Assembly: GCA_949285785.1 (NCBI GenBank)
Contig: CASEAG010000028.1
Span: 353,161 to 417,160 of the forward strand
Direction of reading: 5' to 3'
DNA: 64,000 bases
From: an uncultured Spirochaetales bacterium
GTDB lineage: Bacteria > Spirochaetota > Spirochaetia > Sphaerochaetales > Sphaerochaetaceae
In this document: piece by piece, positions 1-10,600 of the stretch
Layout of the letters: each line of letters starts with the position of its first letter
Numbering within the stretch: the stretch's first letter is position 1
Translations under genes and position numbers: made by a program
The notes under the pieces: generated by a model
What the model was told of the DNA's origin: nothing
Database searches by the model: none
Seen by the model: only the letters and a program-made list of their open reading frames with translations

Positions 1-384
1 ACATCGACCGTGACCATCGACAACGCACTGGAGTCGGCCCCGAGGACCTACGGATCCGGACTCTATTCAGGCCGCCCACAGCATGGACGCAGAAGCGTGA
101 CGGTCTCGTTCGAGATCCCCTACTCCAGCGACGTCGAGGACCTGAAGTCGGACTTCCTCACGAGCGAGGACACGGCTTCGGTCGAGCTGACGTTCACATC
201 CAGCAACGCCGACTACTCGGTCAGGATCGAGGTGCCCAACCTCGCGGTCACCTCGGTCGGCGGCAACGTGTCGGGGACGGGGATACTCACGGCCTCCTGC
301 GAAGGCGAGGCCCTCTCGGTGGGGGATGTCGAACCCATCACGGTCACCGTCACCGACAGGACGGCAACGGCCTACGGGGCCTGA
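1..384 (+). CDS. Phage tail tube (major tail) protein, C-terminal part
   Basis: The reading frame is open from base 1, so the gene begins upstream of the window. A GTG at 10 is internal to a typical STVTIDNAL-like segment and is probably not the start. About 127 residues remain, rich in Thr, Ser and Val, as expected for the beta-rich subunit that polymerises into the tail tube. Identification rests mainly on position: it lies immediately before a frameshifted tail chaperone pair and a tape measure gene, the standard tail gene order. The stop at 382-384 abuts the ribosome binding site of the next gene. An alternative is another tail structural protein, such as a tail terminator or Ig-like decoration. 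Confidence 0.55.
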   Translation, partial: TSTVTIDNALESAPRTYGSGLYSGRPQHGRRSVTVSFEIPYSSDVEDLKSDFLTSEDTASVELTFTSSNADYSVRIEVPNLAVTSVGGNVSGTGILTASCEGEALSVGDVEPITVTVTDRTATAYGA

Positions 385-395
385 AGGAGGAACAG

Positions 396-845
396 GTGTT
401 TTCCAGGAAACGCAACTACGACAACTGCATACAGAAGGTCAGGCTCGATGTAGGCACGCTGGTCGGCCTGCAGAAGGACGACGAGGCTTACATCACGCTG
501 CGCGAGCTGCCGACGCTGGAGATGCTCCGCCTCAAGGAGGCATCCGAGCACGGCGAGAAGGAGACGCTGGAGGTCTTCCGCGAGCTCCTTCCCTCGATCG
601 TGGCGGACCACAACTTCTACGAGGACGAGGATGGCAAGGTGAAGATGAAGGACACCGACCTCGCCTCTCTCGTGTTCGAGTCCGTGGACCTGACGCTCAA
701 GGTGGTCAGGGGGTACACCGAAGCGGCTTTTTTTACCCGTCGGAGGAAGGACGGCGACAGCTCGCCAGCCTCTGCCGGGAGGTCTTCAACGGAAGACGGA
801 GCCGGGAGCTCTACGGGGAATACGGACACTGGCTCGGCTACATAA
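396..845 (+). CDS. Phage tail assembly chaperone, short (unshifted) form
   Basis: GTG start at 396 preceded by AAGGAGG at 384-390. The 149-residue product is charged and mostly helical for its first ~113 residues. It resembles gpG-type chaperones, which coat the tape measure protein during tail assembly. After the T7 run at 728-734 the zero-frame translation becomes low-complexity (Ser/Gly/Thr rich) and stops at 845. That fits a tail that is a by-product of the unshifted frame. In known phages the short form is made in excess over the fusion form. The family call rests on gene order and the frameshift site rather than on a diagnostic motif. Confidence 0.65.
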   Translation: MFSRKRNYDNCIQKVRLDVGTLVGLQKDDEAYITLRELPTLEMLRLKEASEHGEKETLEVFRELLPSIVADHNFYEDEDGKVKMKDTDLASLVFESVDLTLKVVRGYTEAAFFTRRRKDGDSSPASAGRSSTEDGAGSSTGNTDTGSAT

Positions 846-1027
846 CCGACGTCTTCCTGCCCATATGCGACAGCGAGACCGGGGACTTCAGGCACCTACC
901 ATTCCCCGGAGGCGTGATGGACCAGCCATACATGACCATGCAGGTGGTGAGGCTGGTCCAGCTGAACTACCGCCGGCACCTCGCCGAGAAGGCCGAGGCC
1001 ACAAGAGCGAAGATGAAACGGCGGTAG
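396..1027 (+). CDS. Tail assembly chaperone fusion made by -1 frameshift (gpGT-like)
   Basis: Zero-frame translation from 396 reaches Phe-Phe at 729-734. Slipping back one base on the T7 run gives Phe-Phe again and then continues in the -1 frame from TAC at 734-736 to a TAG at 1025-1027. The fusion is about 210 residues. The -1 extension (YPSEEGRRQLASLC onward, ending KMKRR) has normal protein composition with Trp, Tyr and charged residues, unlike the zero-frame extension. This two-frame arrangement just before the tape measure gene is the conserved gpG/gpGT arrangement of long-tailed phages, in which the T domain recruits tail tube subunits. The tape measure here follows only after an inserted reverse-strand lipoprotein. 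Confidence 0.75.
728..734 (+). promoter_or_regulatory. Slippery heptamer T TTT TTT for -1 ribosomal frameshifting
   Basis: Seven T residues are in the phase required for tandem slippage (728, 729-731, 732-734). Both the zero-frame and -1 codon pairs read Phe-Phe. It sits at the point where protein-like sequence switches from the zero frame to the -1 frame. Confidence 0.8.
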
Positions 1028-1035
1028 AAGAGAGA

Positions 1036-1998
1036 TCAGACGGATGTAGCCTCGCGGAAGGTCACGATACAGCCTGATGGGATGCTCCAATCATTGTCAC
1101 CATTGTTGTAAATATCTCTTAGAGACTCTGGAAGGCTGATATTTTTCAGCGAAGAGGAACTGAAAGCACCTGTGCTAATTTCTACGACGCTGTCGGGAAT
1201 TGTAATGCTGTAAAGATTTCTGCATCCTGAAAAAACACTCTTTCCTATCTTTGTAACACTCTCGGGAATAACAACCTGAGACATGGCCCAACACTGTCTG
1301 AATGCCCGATCTCCAATTGCTTCAACGCCATATGGAATTACTGCATCAGGAGCATCCCAGTCACAATAAACCACAGTAATAACTCCATCAAGGTTTTTTA
1401 TGTACAGCAAATTCGTTGGATCATCTGGAATTTCTGGAGCATCCGGTGTTTCCGGTGTTTCCGGGTTTTCAGGATTCTCAGGTTGCCCTGGCATATCAGG
1501 CGTGATTGAATCCAGATCGGCACCTTTCTTTACCTGAATGACACCATCAGCCAGGGAACTTAGAATCGCGGGTCTTTCTGCAAGAATGAAGTTGTAATTT
1601 TCTCCTATCCGCAAAGCAATAATCTGAAACATGAAAGACCCTTCTGTAACTGTGATAACAGGGTACCCACCTACTCCACTAACTGAAATCACATATGGTA
1701 GACATGATGTGGAACCTTTAGTTGGAACGTAGATTATCAAGCCATTTGAACTGAATGAGAAATATATTGTGTCCTCAAAATCTTGAAATGCCTCTTTTTT
1801 TACAGCCTGCCAGATTCCTTCAAACTCGCCGGGCTCATTAGGGGAACCATCATATCCTCCCAGGCCGGGTTCGCCACCACTATCTGGAGTCACAGACTCT
1901 CCCGTACCTGTACCAGGCATCGGTGTATCCCCTTTGCACGACACGGCCGTGAACAGTGCAAGCATGGCCACCAACAACAGAGAAAAAATCCTTTTCAT
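1036..1998 (-). CDS. Lipoprotein with BspA-type leucine-rich repeats
   Basis: 320 residues with a lipoprotein signal: positively charged start, hydrophobic core and lipobox FTAVSC with Cys at residue 21. A Pro/Glu/Asn-rich linker near residues 165-195 (PENPETPETP type) separates an N-terminal domain (about 50-160) from a C-terminal domain (200-320). The C-terminal domain carries two to three BspA/LRR_5 repeats, seen as IPYGVEAIGDRAF, IPESVTKIGKSVF and IPDSVVEISTGAF. Such repeats mediate binding to host or matrix proteins in Treponema and Bacteroidetes surface proteins. The gene is on the reverse strand inside a forward-strand tail operon and is visibly more AT-rich than its neighbours, so it looks like an insertion or lysogenic conversion ('moron') gene. 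A GAGGGG box precedes the ATG. Confidence 0.8.
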   Translation of the reverse strand: MKRIFSLLLVAMLALFTAVSCKGDTPMPGTGTGESVTPDSGGEPGLGGYDGSPNEPGEFEGIWQAVKKEAFQDFEDTIYFSFSSNGLIIYVPTKGSTSCLPYVISVSGVGGYPVITVTEGSFMFQIIALRIGENYNFILAERPAILSSLADGVIQVKKGADLDSITPDMPGQPENPENPETPETPDAPEIPDDPTNLLYIKNLDGVITVVYCDWDAPDAVIPYGVEAIGDRAFRQCWAMSQVVIPESVTKIGKSVFSGCRNLYSITIPDSVVEISTGAFSSSSLKNISLPESLRDIYNNGDNDWSIPSGCIVTFREATSV

Positions 1999-2083
1999 GT
2001 GATTAACCCCTCAAAACGGATTTCAGTCCGCTGAATGGACATCGGACCGATATCCAGTCTATCCGCCTCGTCTCCCCACAACA

Positions 2084-2099
2084 AGGGGCCGAGGCCCCT
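2084..2099 (+). promoter_or_regulatory. Hairpin directly before the tape measure ribosome binding site
   Basis: AGGGGC and GCCCCT form a six-pair stem around CGAG, followed at once by AAAGGAG and the ATG at 2116. There is no T run, so it is not an obvious terminator. It could protect a processed 5' end or modulate translation of the tape measure gene after the lipoprotein insertion. Confidence 0.45.
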
Positions 2100-2115
2100 A
2101 AAGGAGAACTCCGCC

Positions 2116-4695
2116 ATGGCAACCCAGACACAGGCCAAGATAGTCATCAAGGGTCAGAACGAAGTCAAGGATGCCGTGAGAGGTGCTTCCAACGACCTCA
2201 TGAGCCTCACGCAGACCATCCAGAAGGTCGGCAATGCATTCAGATCGGCATTCACGGTGACCGCAGTCATCGGAGCCGTGAAGCAGCTCGGCTCTGCAAT
2301 AGGAACCATGGTCACCGAGGACTTCGGCGAGGCGAACAGGGCCTATGCCCAGCTTGCAATGGCACTGGGAGACAGCACGGCCTACGACGAGGTCGTCGCC
2401 AACATCGACAGGCTCTCGAAGCAGACCCTGGCGGCCAACGGCGACATCGAGGCGATGGTTGCGGAACTCGCAGCCCTCGGAAAGAGCGCCGACGAGATAA
2501 ACGCCATATCGGATGCCTCCGTCGCACTGTCCAACGTGACCGGAAAGGACCTCTCGAGCTCCATGACGATCATGCTGGCCACGCTCAACGGCACCACGAC
2601 CCAGCTGAAGAGGATGGGCATAGATCTGGGTGACCTGACCGAGGAGGAGCTGAAGAGCGGCGCGGCGATCGAGATCGTCAACGAGCGCTTCGGCAGATAC
2701 TCCGAGATGCTCGCAGAGACCGACCTCAACCAGAGCCTCAAGAACATGTCGGAGACCTGGGGCGACATCAAGGAGAAGATCGGAGGCGTCGTCGCATACA
2801 ACTTCGGCCCCCTGCTCAGGCAGCTCGATGCAGGCTTCGAGGCCTTCGGCCAGAACGTGAACAGCGTCACGACCTACGTGGGAGCCGTCATAGCAAACCT
2901 CCCCGAGGTCTTCGCACTCGCCATGGACACGGTCGGGAAGGTCATCGCACGCACGTTCAGATGGGAGACGATCAAGACGATCGTCGTCGACACGGTGAAG
3001 AACATCGGCTCCCTCCTTGCCGCACTCTTCGAAGGGATGCTCAAGGCGATACCCGACTTCCTGAAGACCGCGGGTGCCGGAATCGTCGAGTGGATCGCCT
3101 ACATCGCCCTCAACCTGAAGATGGAGATCAAGAAGGCGGTAACCGATGCGGTGAACTCGCTGGGCGAATGGCTGTCCGGCACATGGTTCGGCAGGCTGTT
3201 CGGTCTGGGCGACGGCATGGCGGCGTTCTCCTTCGACATGTCGGCGGACGAGGCTGCGGCGGCGGAGCTGAAGAGGAGCTACCAGGAAGCCTTCGGCGGC
3301 TTCGGAGACGTATTCAGCGAGCACATCGGCAACGCGGTCGATGCCGTGAAGGAGTCCGGCCAGGGCTTCGCAGACACGTTCACCGGGCTGTACGGCGACA
3401 TCATGACCGACTACTCGTCGCAGCTTTCGCAGATCATCGGACCGGAGCTTGCCGAGATCAGAAGCGCGGCTGATGCGGCGGACCAGAGCGCCATCCTCGA
3501 ACAGATCGCCGCCAACACGGCGAAGACCGGCACCTCCCCCACCGCATCGTCGGATGAGGGGAGCACGGACGAGAGCATCACCTCCTCCATCTCCGCACTT
3601 GTGTCCACGGTCGAGGACGAGGGTGGAAGCCTCGAGGATGCGCTCCAGGCGATCATAGACGAGTACTCGAACGCAATGAACGACATCGTCATCCCGGGCT
3701 TCGAGCGTGTGGACGACACGCTGAAGTCCACCGACGCCACCTCGACGCTCTCGCAGATCGAGGAGAACACCAGGGACGACGGCAGTGATGCGGCGGCCAC
3801 CGGGTACAGGAGCCTGGGCGACCGTCTGCTCGAGAGTGCGGAGAGTTCCGTCTCCAGCATCTTCAGCCGGCTCACGGAGAGTGCAAGGTCGTCCGCCAAT
3901 CCGTTCATCGCCATCATCGGCACGGTGATCTCGGAGGCGGCGGGGCCGGTCATCGACGCCATCTCGCCCCTCATCGGAGCCATCGACGGCCTGGCGGATC
4001 CGGTGCAGGTGCTCGCAAGGATCATCACGGGGATCGTGAACATCCTGGCTCCGGCCGTGCAGACGGTGATCCAGCCGCTGCTCGACGTGACCACCTACCT
4101 GGGCGAGTCGATAGGACGGCTGTTCCTGCCCATCCTCGACCCGCTGTGCGCCGCCTTCAACCTGCTGGGTCAGATCCTGATGACGGCTGTCGTGCCGGTC
4201 TTCCAGACGCTCGCCCCCATCTTCGAGGTCCTCGGGCTCGTGGTCACCACGCTCAACCCGATACTCATCCTGCTTGCCAAGGCCTTCACGGTCCTGATGA
4301 GTCCGGTGCAGTTCATCGCGGACCTGTTCAGCTGGCTTGGAAACTGGGTGCGCTATCTGGGCGACTGCATCTACGTGGCCACCTGGAACCTCACCCACTG
4401 GTTCAACCGGAAGAGCTACGGCTCCTCACCGGGAGGATTCAGCTCGGACGCCTTCAGCGGACTCCAGGGCAGGCTGGATGCAATCGACGAGCTTGCCGCA
4501 GGCACCAGCCATGGTGCAAGCGACAGCGTCAGCACGGGAACATCCCTCGCCTCCGCCTCCTACCAGGGCGGCACCACCGTGACGATCAACATCTGGCAGC
4601 AGGCGCCAGTCGTCGGAGACGGCGGCATGGCGGCCTTCGCACGGATGATAAGACGGGAGTTCGAGGCCCTGGACCACTACGGAGTGACGACATGA
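2116..4695 (+). CDS. Phage tail tape measure protein
   Basis: 859 residues from the ATG at 2116 (AAAGGAG nine bases upstream). An in-frame ATG at 2035 lacks a ribosome binding site. The N-terminal ~250 residues are helical, with the KIVIKGQNEVKDAV and ALGKSADEINAISDAS patterns common in tape measure proteins (putative tail length tape measure domain). The middle is acidic and Ser/Thr rich. Residues ~594-738 form a long run of hydrophobic helices (AIIGTVISEAAGPV, LGQILMTAVVPVF and similar), as expected for the segment released into the host envelope during DNA entry. Its length predicts a tail of roughly 130 nm by the usual rule. The stop overlaps the start of the next gene (ATGA at 4692-4695), so the two are translationally coupled. 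Confidence 0.85.
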   Translation: MATQTQAKIVIKGQNEVKDAVRGASNDLMSLTQTIQKVGNAFRSAFTVTAVIGAVKQLGSAIGTMVTEDFGEANRAYAQLAMALGDSTAYDEVVANIDRLSKQTLAANGDIEAMVAELAALGKSADEINAISDASVALSNVTGKDLSSSMTIMLATLNGTTTQLKRMGIDLGDLTEEELKSGAAIEIVNERFGRYSEMLAETDLNQSLKNMSETWGDIKEKIGGVVAYNFGPLLRQLDAGFEAFGQNVNSVTTYVGAVIANLPEVFALAMDTVGKVIARTFRWETIKTIVVDTVKNIGSLLAALFEGMLKAIPDFLKTAGAGIVEWIAYIALNLKMEIKKAVTDAVNSLGEWLSGTWFGRLFGLGDGMAAFSFDMSADEAAAAELKRSYQEAFGGFGDVFSEHIGNAVDAVKESGQGFADTFTGLYGDIMTDYSSQLSQIIGPELAEIRSAADAADQSAILEQIAANTAKTGTSPTASSDEGSTDESITSSISALVSTVEDEGGSLEDALQAIIDEYSNAMNDIVIPGFERVDDTLKSTDATSTLSQIEENTRDDGSDAAATGYRSLGDRLLESAESSVSSIFSRLTESARSSANPFIAIIGTVISEAAGPVIDAISPLIGAIDGLADPVQVLARIITGIVNILAPAVQTVIQPLLDVTTYLGESIGRLFLPILDPLCAAFNLLGQILMTAVVPVFQTLAPIFEVLGLVVTTLNPILILLAKAFTVLMSPVQFIADLFSWLGNWVRYLGDCIYVATWNLTHWFNRKSYGSSPGGFSSDAFSGLQGRLDAIDELAAGTSHGASDSVSTGTSLASASYQGGTTVTINIWQQAPVVGDGGMAAFARMIRREFEALDHYGVTT

Positions 4696-7600
4696 CGATC
4701 ACAAGACCATCGCTGAAGCTCGAGTTCGCCGACGGGGGCGACACCGTAATCTGCGGCACATACGACATCCTCGCAAACTCGATCACGGTGTACAGAAGGC
4801 TGCTGAGCGACCTGAAGAGCGCTTCCGACATGGTGACGCTGAGCCTCGACAGATGGTCGGCCGCCGTGCAGAGGCTGGTGTCCACGGACGAGCCGGTCAT
4901 GGCCGTGCTTTCGTCGAACGGGCGCACCATCTTCACGGGCTATGTGTCGACCGACTTCTCCTGGGCCGTCACGGACACGGGACGCCAGACGCTCGACATC
5001 ACGATCGAAGATGTCGGCACCAGGCTTCTGTCCGCCGAGTTCATCGAGACCGGCCGCCACCTCTTCGACTGCGATGTCATGGCGGCGGTTGACGGGATCG
5101 TGGAGCGCTGCGGCATCCGCATGTCCTACAACCAGCCACAGTCGAAGGGAATCAGGGTGACGCACACGGTCGAGGCCGGCGAGGTCTGCCGCGACATCCT
5201 CACCAACATGCTCTACGAGGCTGGCATGTGCTTCAGCTTCGACGAGGATGGCCGTCTCAGGGTGCACGACCTCGGCTGGGACGAGAAGGACGCCGTCACT
5301 GTCGACAGGCACTCCATCGCCCTCGTGGGTTCTTCAGCGATTGCGCTCTCGAAGCGCATAAGGCAGTACAGGGGCGCAAGGGTCACGTACACGGGGCTCG
5401 GCCGGGCCTCGGACTACCTCGTCTACCGCAACACCACCGGCCAGGACACAGGCCATCCCTACTGCAACCTCGAGATGGACGGAAGGACCGTCTTCGACGG
5501 CACGAGGATATACTCGTCATCCGAGTGGGAGGACCTTCAGGATGACGACTACACGGGTCCGGCCCTCATCGAGGCGGTCAACGCCTCAAGCGAGCAGGAG
5601 ACCGTCGCATCCGGGAAGATCATATCCATCTCCGACCCCGTCCTCACGCTCACGAGCCTGTCCTACATATACCGCTCCATCAGGGCGGAGGGCGGCCCGT
5701 ACTTCAGCCTCGTCGTCGAGAACCGCAGCTCGATGTCGGCGTCCGTCACGAGGCTGGACGTCACGGCAGACATCATCTACGAGAAGGAGACGAACATCCT
5801 CCTGTCCAGCACCGAGGGGTACGTGGGCGGCGACATGCTCGAGGAGACCCTGACATGGGTGCACGACAGGGAGGCCGCGAGCCGACATGCCAACCTCGTG
5901 GCTCAGTACCACAGGCACGCAGGGTGCGTCTACACCTTCTACACGTTCGCGGACGTCACGGCGGGCAGCGTGGTGCGCCTCGTGGACGACGTGCACTCCG
6001 GCCTTTCGACGCTCGTTCTCGTAGTGGCGACGACGGAGACGGACCAGAGCGACGTCATATCGTGCGAGGCGGTCGGCCTGGGACCCTTCGACCTCTCGGC
6101 TCCCCTGCACTTCCAGACCGTCGGCTACGCAGGCCGTGCACCGCTCCCGGTGGACGATCCGGAGGAGGAGAAGCCCCAGCCGACGCTCGAGGTGTCGGCT
6201 GACAGGGGAAGCGTCACGTGGTATGCCGACGACATCCCGGTCGACCCAGACGAGGAGATTCTGGTCTCGTTCACAAAGACCGACACAGCAGAGCCCGTCA
6301 TCGTCTCGTATGCGGACTCCAGGCACGTCTACAACACCGGAACCGGCACGCACCCGGTCAGGTCGTCGGAGTTCGAAGGCCGCGACACGCTCGTGGTCAC
6401 GGTGACCTGCGGCGTCCTGCAGCGCTCCGTCACCCTCGTCAAGGTCCACCTCGTCGGATCGTTGCGGCTGACCCTGTCGGCACCATCATTCGCATGGTAC
6501 GCAGACGATGTCCCCCACGATCCGGATGACGAGATCGAAATCGTCTGTGCACAGGAAGGCTACGGACAGGATGCGACGCTGAACATACAGGGTCTGGGGA
6601 TCGTGGCAGAAGGCACGGCATCCTTCACGGTGAAATCAGGCGACATGGGGCGCCTGGACTCGATGCTCGTGCAGTACGGGATTGCGGGCGTGAGGATGGA
6701 GAGCGCCATCATCGCGAAGGCGAAGGACATCGGTGTGCTCGAGCTGATGACGTCGGCCACATCCTTTTCCTACACGGCGGACAACTGGCCGGTGGACGAG
6801 ACGGAACGCATCCTCGTCACGGTACACTCCTCGGGATACAGCAGAAAGCCGGCGTTGAAGCTGGCAGGACTGCCAGTCGCCCTGTCGGAGGAAGGCACCC
6901 ATGAGATTGCGGCTCTGGACCTGCTCGACCATGCGACGTTGCAGCTTGAGGCGATCTGCCACGACCAGGTCAGGCAGACCGTCATCACGAAGGTGCGCCA
7001 GAGCGCATCCATCAGCCTCTTCCTCTCGCGCAGTGCAGTGAAATACTACGCCGACGGCGTCGAGTGCCCGGACCAGGATGTCGAGGCCAGGGTGATGCAC
7101 TCGGGCCTGCACTACGGAGTGCATCTCGTTGCAGGAGGCAGGTTCATCGAGCCGGATGCGGATGGAACATACCACCTCCCATCAGGACTCCTGGACGATT
7201 CCAACGAGGTCGCGGTCAAGGCCGAGGGTGCAAGGCTCGTGTCGGTCGCTGACACGGCGGTTCTCAGGAAGGAGACTCTCGTCCCCACCCTCGCCGTCTT
7301 CACGGATGCCGGCAGCTTCAGCCTGGATTCCGACGGCACGCTCTCCCCCGAGGCCATCATCGTGCTCGTGCAGTGGTCGGGCGTCTCCGGAGCCGTCAGG
7401 CCGACGCTCTCGGTGAATGGGCGTGGCTACGACCTGGACAGGGACGGGCGCTTCACCATGCCATCGTCATTCGCGGCCGGAAGGACCGGGGTGAGGATCG
7501 TCGCAACGCTGCCGGACTTCGCCGTCACCCGCGAGACCTACATCCCCGTCGTACGTTCCGGCAGGGACGGCGAGTCCGTTCTCGTGGAGTACCGCTGGTG

Positions 7601-10600
7601 CCCGAGCCGCACCACGTGGGAGGATGCCGAAGGCCTCGTCGGTCTGACGATGGACGGCGTCCCGCTGACGCTCGACGGTGCACCGATCGTGATGGACATG
7701 GTCCGCGGCCTGCGCACCCTGACCCTCGACGGAGTGCCTCTGCTTCTTGACGGGGAGCCCGTCGTCGTGTCCGCACAGGATGCGGCGGATCGCAGACTCG
7801 TCCTTGCAGGCGTGCCGATCGTCCTCGCCGGGCAGGACGTCACGCTTGCCCCGTTGCCGGGTGCGCACCTCACGCTATCGGACTCCATCGTGACGCTGGA
7901 CGGAACTCCGCTCTCGATCGGCGCCCCTGCAGACGGAGACGGAGGCTGGAGCACCACGCACAGTCTGGAGGCGCCGGAAGGAAGGCCGTACCTGTGGATG
8001 AGGACCTCCACCGACGGGGGTGCCACCTGGACATACTCCTGCATCACTGGTGCACAGGGACCGCAGGGTGAACAGGGTCCACAGGGCGAAAAGGGGGACA
8101 GAGGCGATGCCGGGGACGCCGGAGTCTACCTGGGGGCGCACGACAAGGCCCCCACTTCGCGTCCCGACGGATCATCGCTCTCCATGGGCGACTACTACCT
8201 CGACACCGCCGACACGTCCAATCCCCTGCCCTTCATCCTGCAGGAGAACGGCGTGTGGACTCTCGTCGAGGCCACAGACGCGGACTGGAGCGTCATCGCA
8301 TCCGTGACGCAGGCGGATGTCGCATCGCTCGGCACGGCACTGCTGGTCACCAACAGCTACTACGGATACTTCTCCCTCCTTGCGGCGATGAACGCATCCT
8401 TCGATACGGTGCATACGAAGACCATGGTCGTGAGGGACGGAGGGCGCATAGTCAGCCGGTCGCACCTGGACAGCGGAGGCGTCGAGGGTTTCGAGATATC
8501 CGACGAGGGCATCTATGCAAGCACCGGAAGCTGGAACGCGGGGATCAACTCTGGAACTCTCAGGTGCATCCCCAACTCGCGCCTCGCCGACGGCAGGGAC
8601 GCCTTCGATTTCCGCACCGACGTGACGCTGGGCGAATACTGGGAGCGCTTCAAGGCTTTGAAGGTCAACACGAACATATTCCTCCATACGCCGGAGGACT
8701 TCCGCGAATACTACAGGTGCATACGCAACGGACGCTTCGATGCGCCCATGAGGGAGATGAAGAAGGACCTCTATGGCGTGAGGCCGTTCCCCGCGGGCTT
8801 CGGTGCGGGCACCGCCGTGCAGGATGTCGACTCGGGCATCCCGATCGTCATGGCCCTGCTCAACCGCAGGTATCTGGCTGTGTACACGCAGACCCTGGAG
8901 GGGACCGCCGTGAGCATGTTCATCAACCTCTACGACATGGAGAGGCTGCCCGTGCAGGATGACATGGGCGCCCCCGTCTACGACTTCACGATCGACGTCA
9001 CAGGCTACGGAGCCACCCTCTGGAGCATGCTGGTCGACGATGTGGAGGGCAAGGCGTACTGCATCTTCGTGGGCAGGTCGGACGATGACGTCCTGCCCGT
9101 GTACTCGTTCCCGATCCGTGAGGAGTACGATGCGGCACCCGTCCTGACGAAGGAGGCGTTCACGGACAACCTGTCAGACGTCGTGGGCGAAGCCCCAATC
9201 ACCTTCATCCTCCAGAGCTACGACCGGATGTACATCGACGGAGGGATGAAGACGTACCTCTCCACGCTGCTGCATTCCGGCAGGGAGGACTCGATTCCTC
9301 AGCGGATCATCCTCTTCGATGCGAAGGCGAAGCGCATAGACGTGAGGGCAAGCTTCGAGTGCCACTACGACCTCGTGAAATCCACGGCACCCTCGGTGTT
9401 CTTCTACGGAGTCCAGGAGGTCGCCGGCGTCATGTACGGCCTTGCGACGATTCCCCAGACGGGCCTGTGCATCGTGAGGATCGACGGGGACGACGACCTC
9501 GAGATCCTCCGCATCCTCTTCGACGATGACGAGGACACGTGGGCGACATATCCATGGACGCTTCCGGACAGGACCGCAGGAAGGGTGCCGGAGGTCCCGG
9601 CCTACTGCAGCGCGGACATGTCAGTGCATGGCGACAGGCTGCTGATATGCGTGTCGAGGAAAGTGAAGGACCTTGCGAAGCTCATAAGGCCGTGGGAGGC
9701 CGCCTCCTATCCGTTCATGCTCTATCGGGACGACCCCTGCATCGCGACGGACTCCCTTGTCGGATGGTACGATGTCACGACCGGGACGTTCACCGAGCTG
9801 GAGCTCCCGAAGGTGAGGCTCATGCCGACCATACACAACGACGATGCGACGACCAAGTCGTTCTACTATGTCAGCTCGAGCAACATCGACGGCATGAGGC
9901 CGCAGGAGCTGTCGCTGATACCGAAGACGTTGCGCTACAACCGCATCTCGGGGAAATACGACCTGCTGGGAGTGATGATGGACGTCGCCCTGGGCGGTGT
10001 CGGCATCATGCTCGCCTCGGAGACGGGGATGGCCGGCATTCCCTATCCCTCGTTCAAGCTGAACGGCTTCTACTGCCGCTTCTCGGCCGACATGGAGTTC
10101 GAATGCGGGACCACCCAGAGGAAGGCGGGATCCACGGATGTGATGACGGGCCTCATGATCGCGGAGGGCGGCGCCGCGGGAGGCGACATCAGCTTCCTGA
10201 GCCGCTCGAGGGACCTCGCGGGCGACATGTACCTGCCGCAGAAGATGCCGCTCTACTATGCGAGGTGCGACCTGGTCATCAGCGTGGACGGCTCATCGGA
10301 GACGATGGGCATCCCGTCCGTCATGGTCTGGGGCTACCGCAGAAGCCAGAAGGAGAACCGTCACAGGCTCCTGATGCGGATCACCGGCATGATGGACGAG
10401 CGGCCTTCCGACGAAGAGGTCGCGTCGATGCTGGAGACCTACGAGCGCTACTACGCCGAGGAGCCGGCGATCGGACATGTCATCGGTCTGAGGACACGTT
10501 ACGACGCCGATGACGACAGCTACGGCATCGAGTTCATCACGGACAGCAGGATGTCCAGGTACGACATCTCGTACCAGACATACGAGGCGAGCCTGTCGAC

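Noticed and set aside
728-734. T7 run read as a sequencing error splitting one gene
   Set aside because: Position, phase and the two-frame structure fit the conserved tail chaperone frameshift too well.
2098-4398. 766-residue reverse-strand open frame opposite the tape measure gene
   Set aside because: It mirrors the codons of a well-supported forward gene; His/Arg/Asp-rich composition and no ribosome binding site. High GC creates such shadows.
4146-4691. Upstream extension of the hub/fibre reading frame
   Set aside because: It overlaps the hydrophobic end of the tape measure gene; the ATG at 4692 with ATGA coupling is the natural start.
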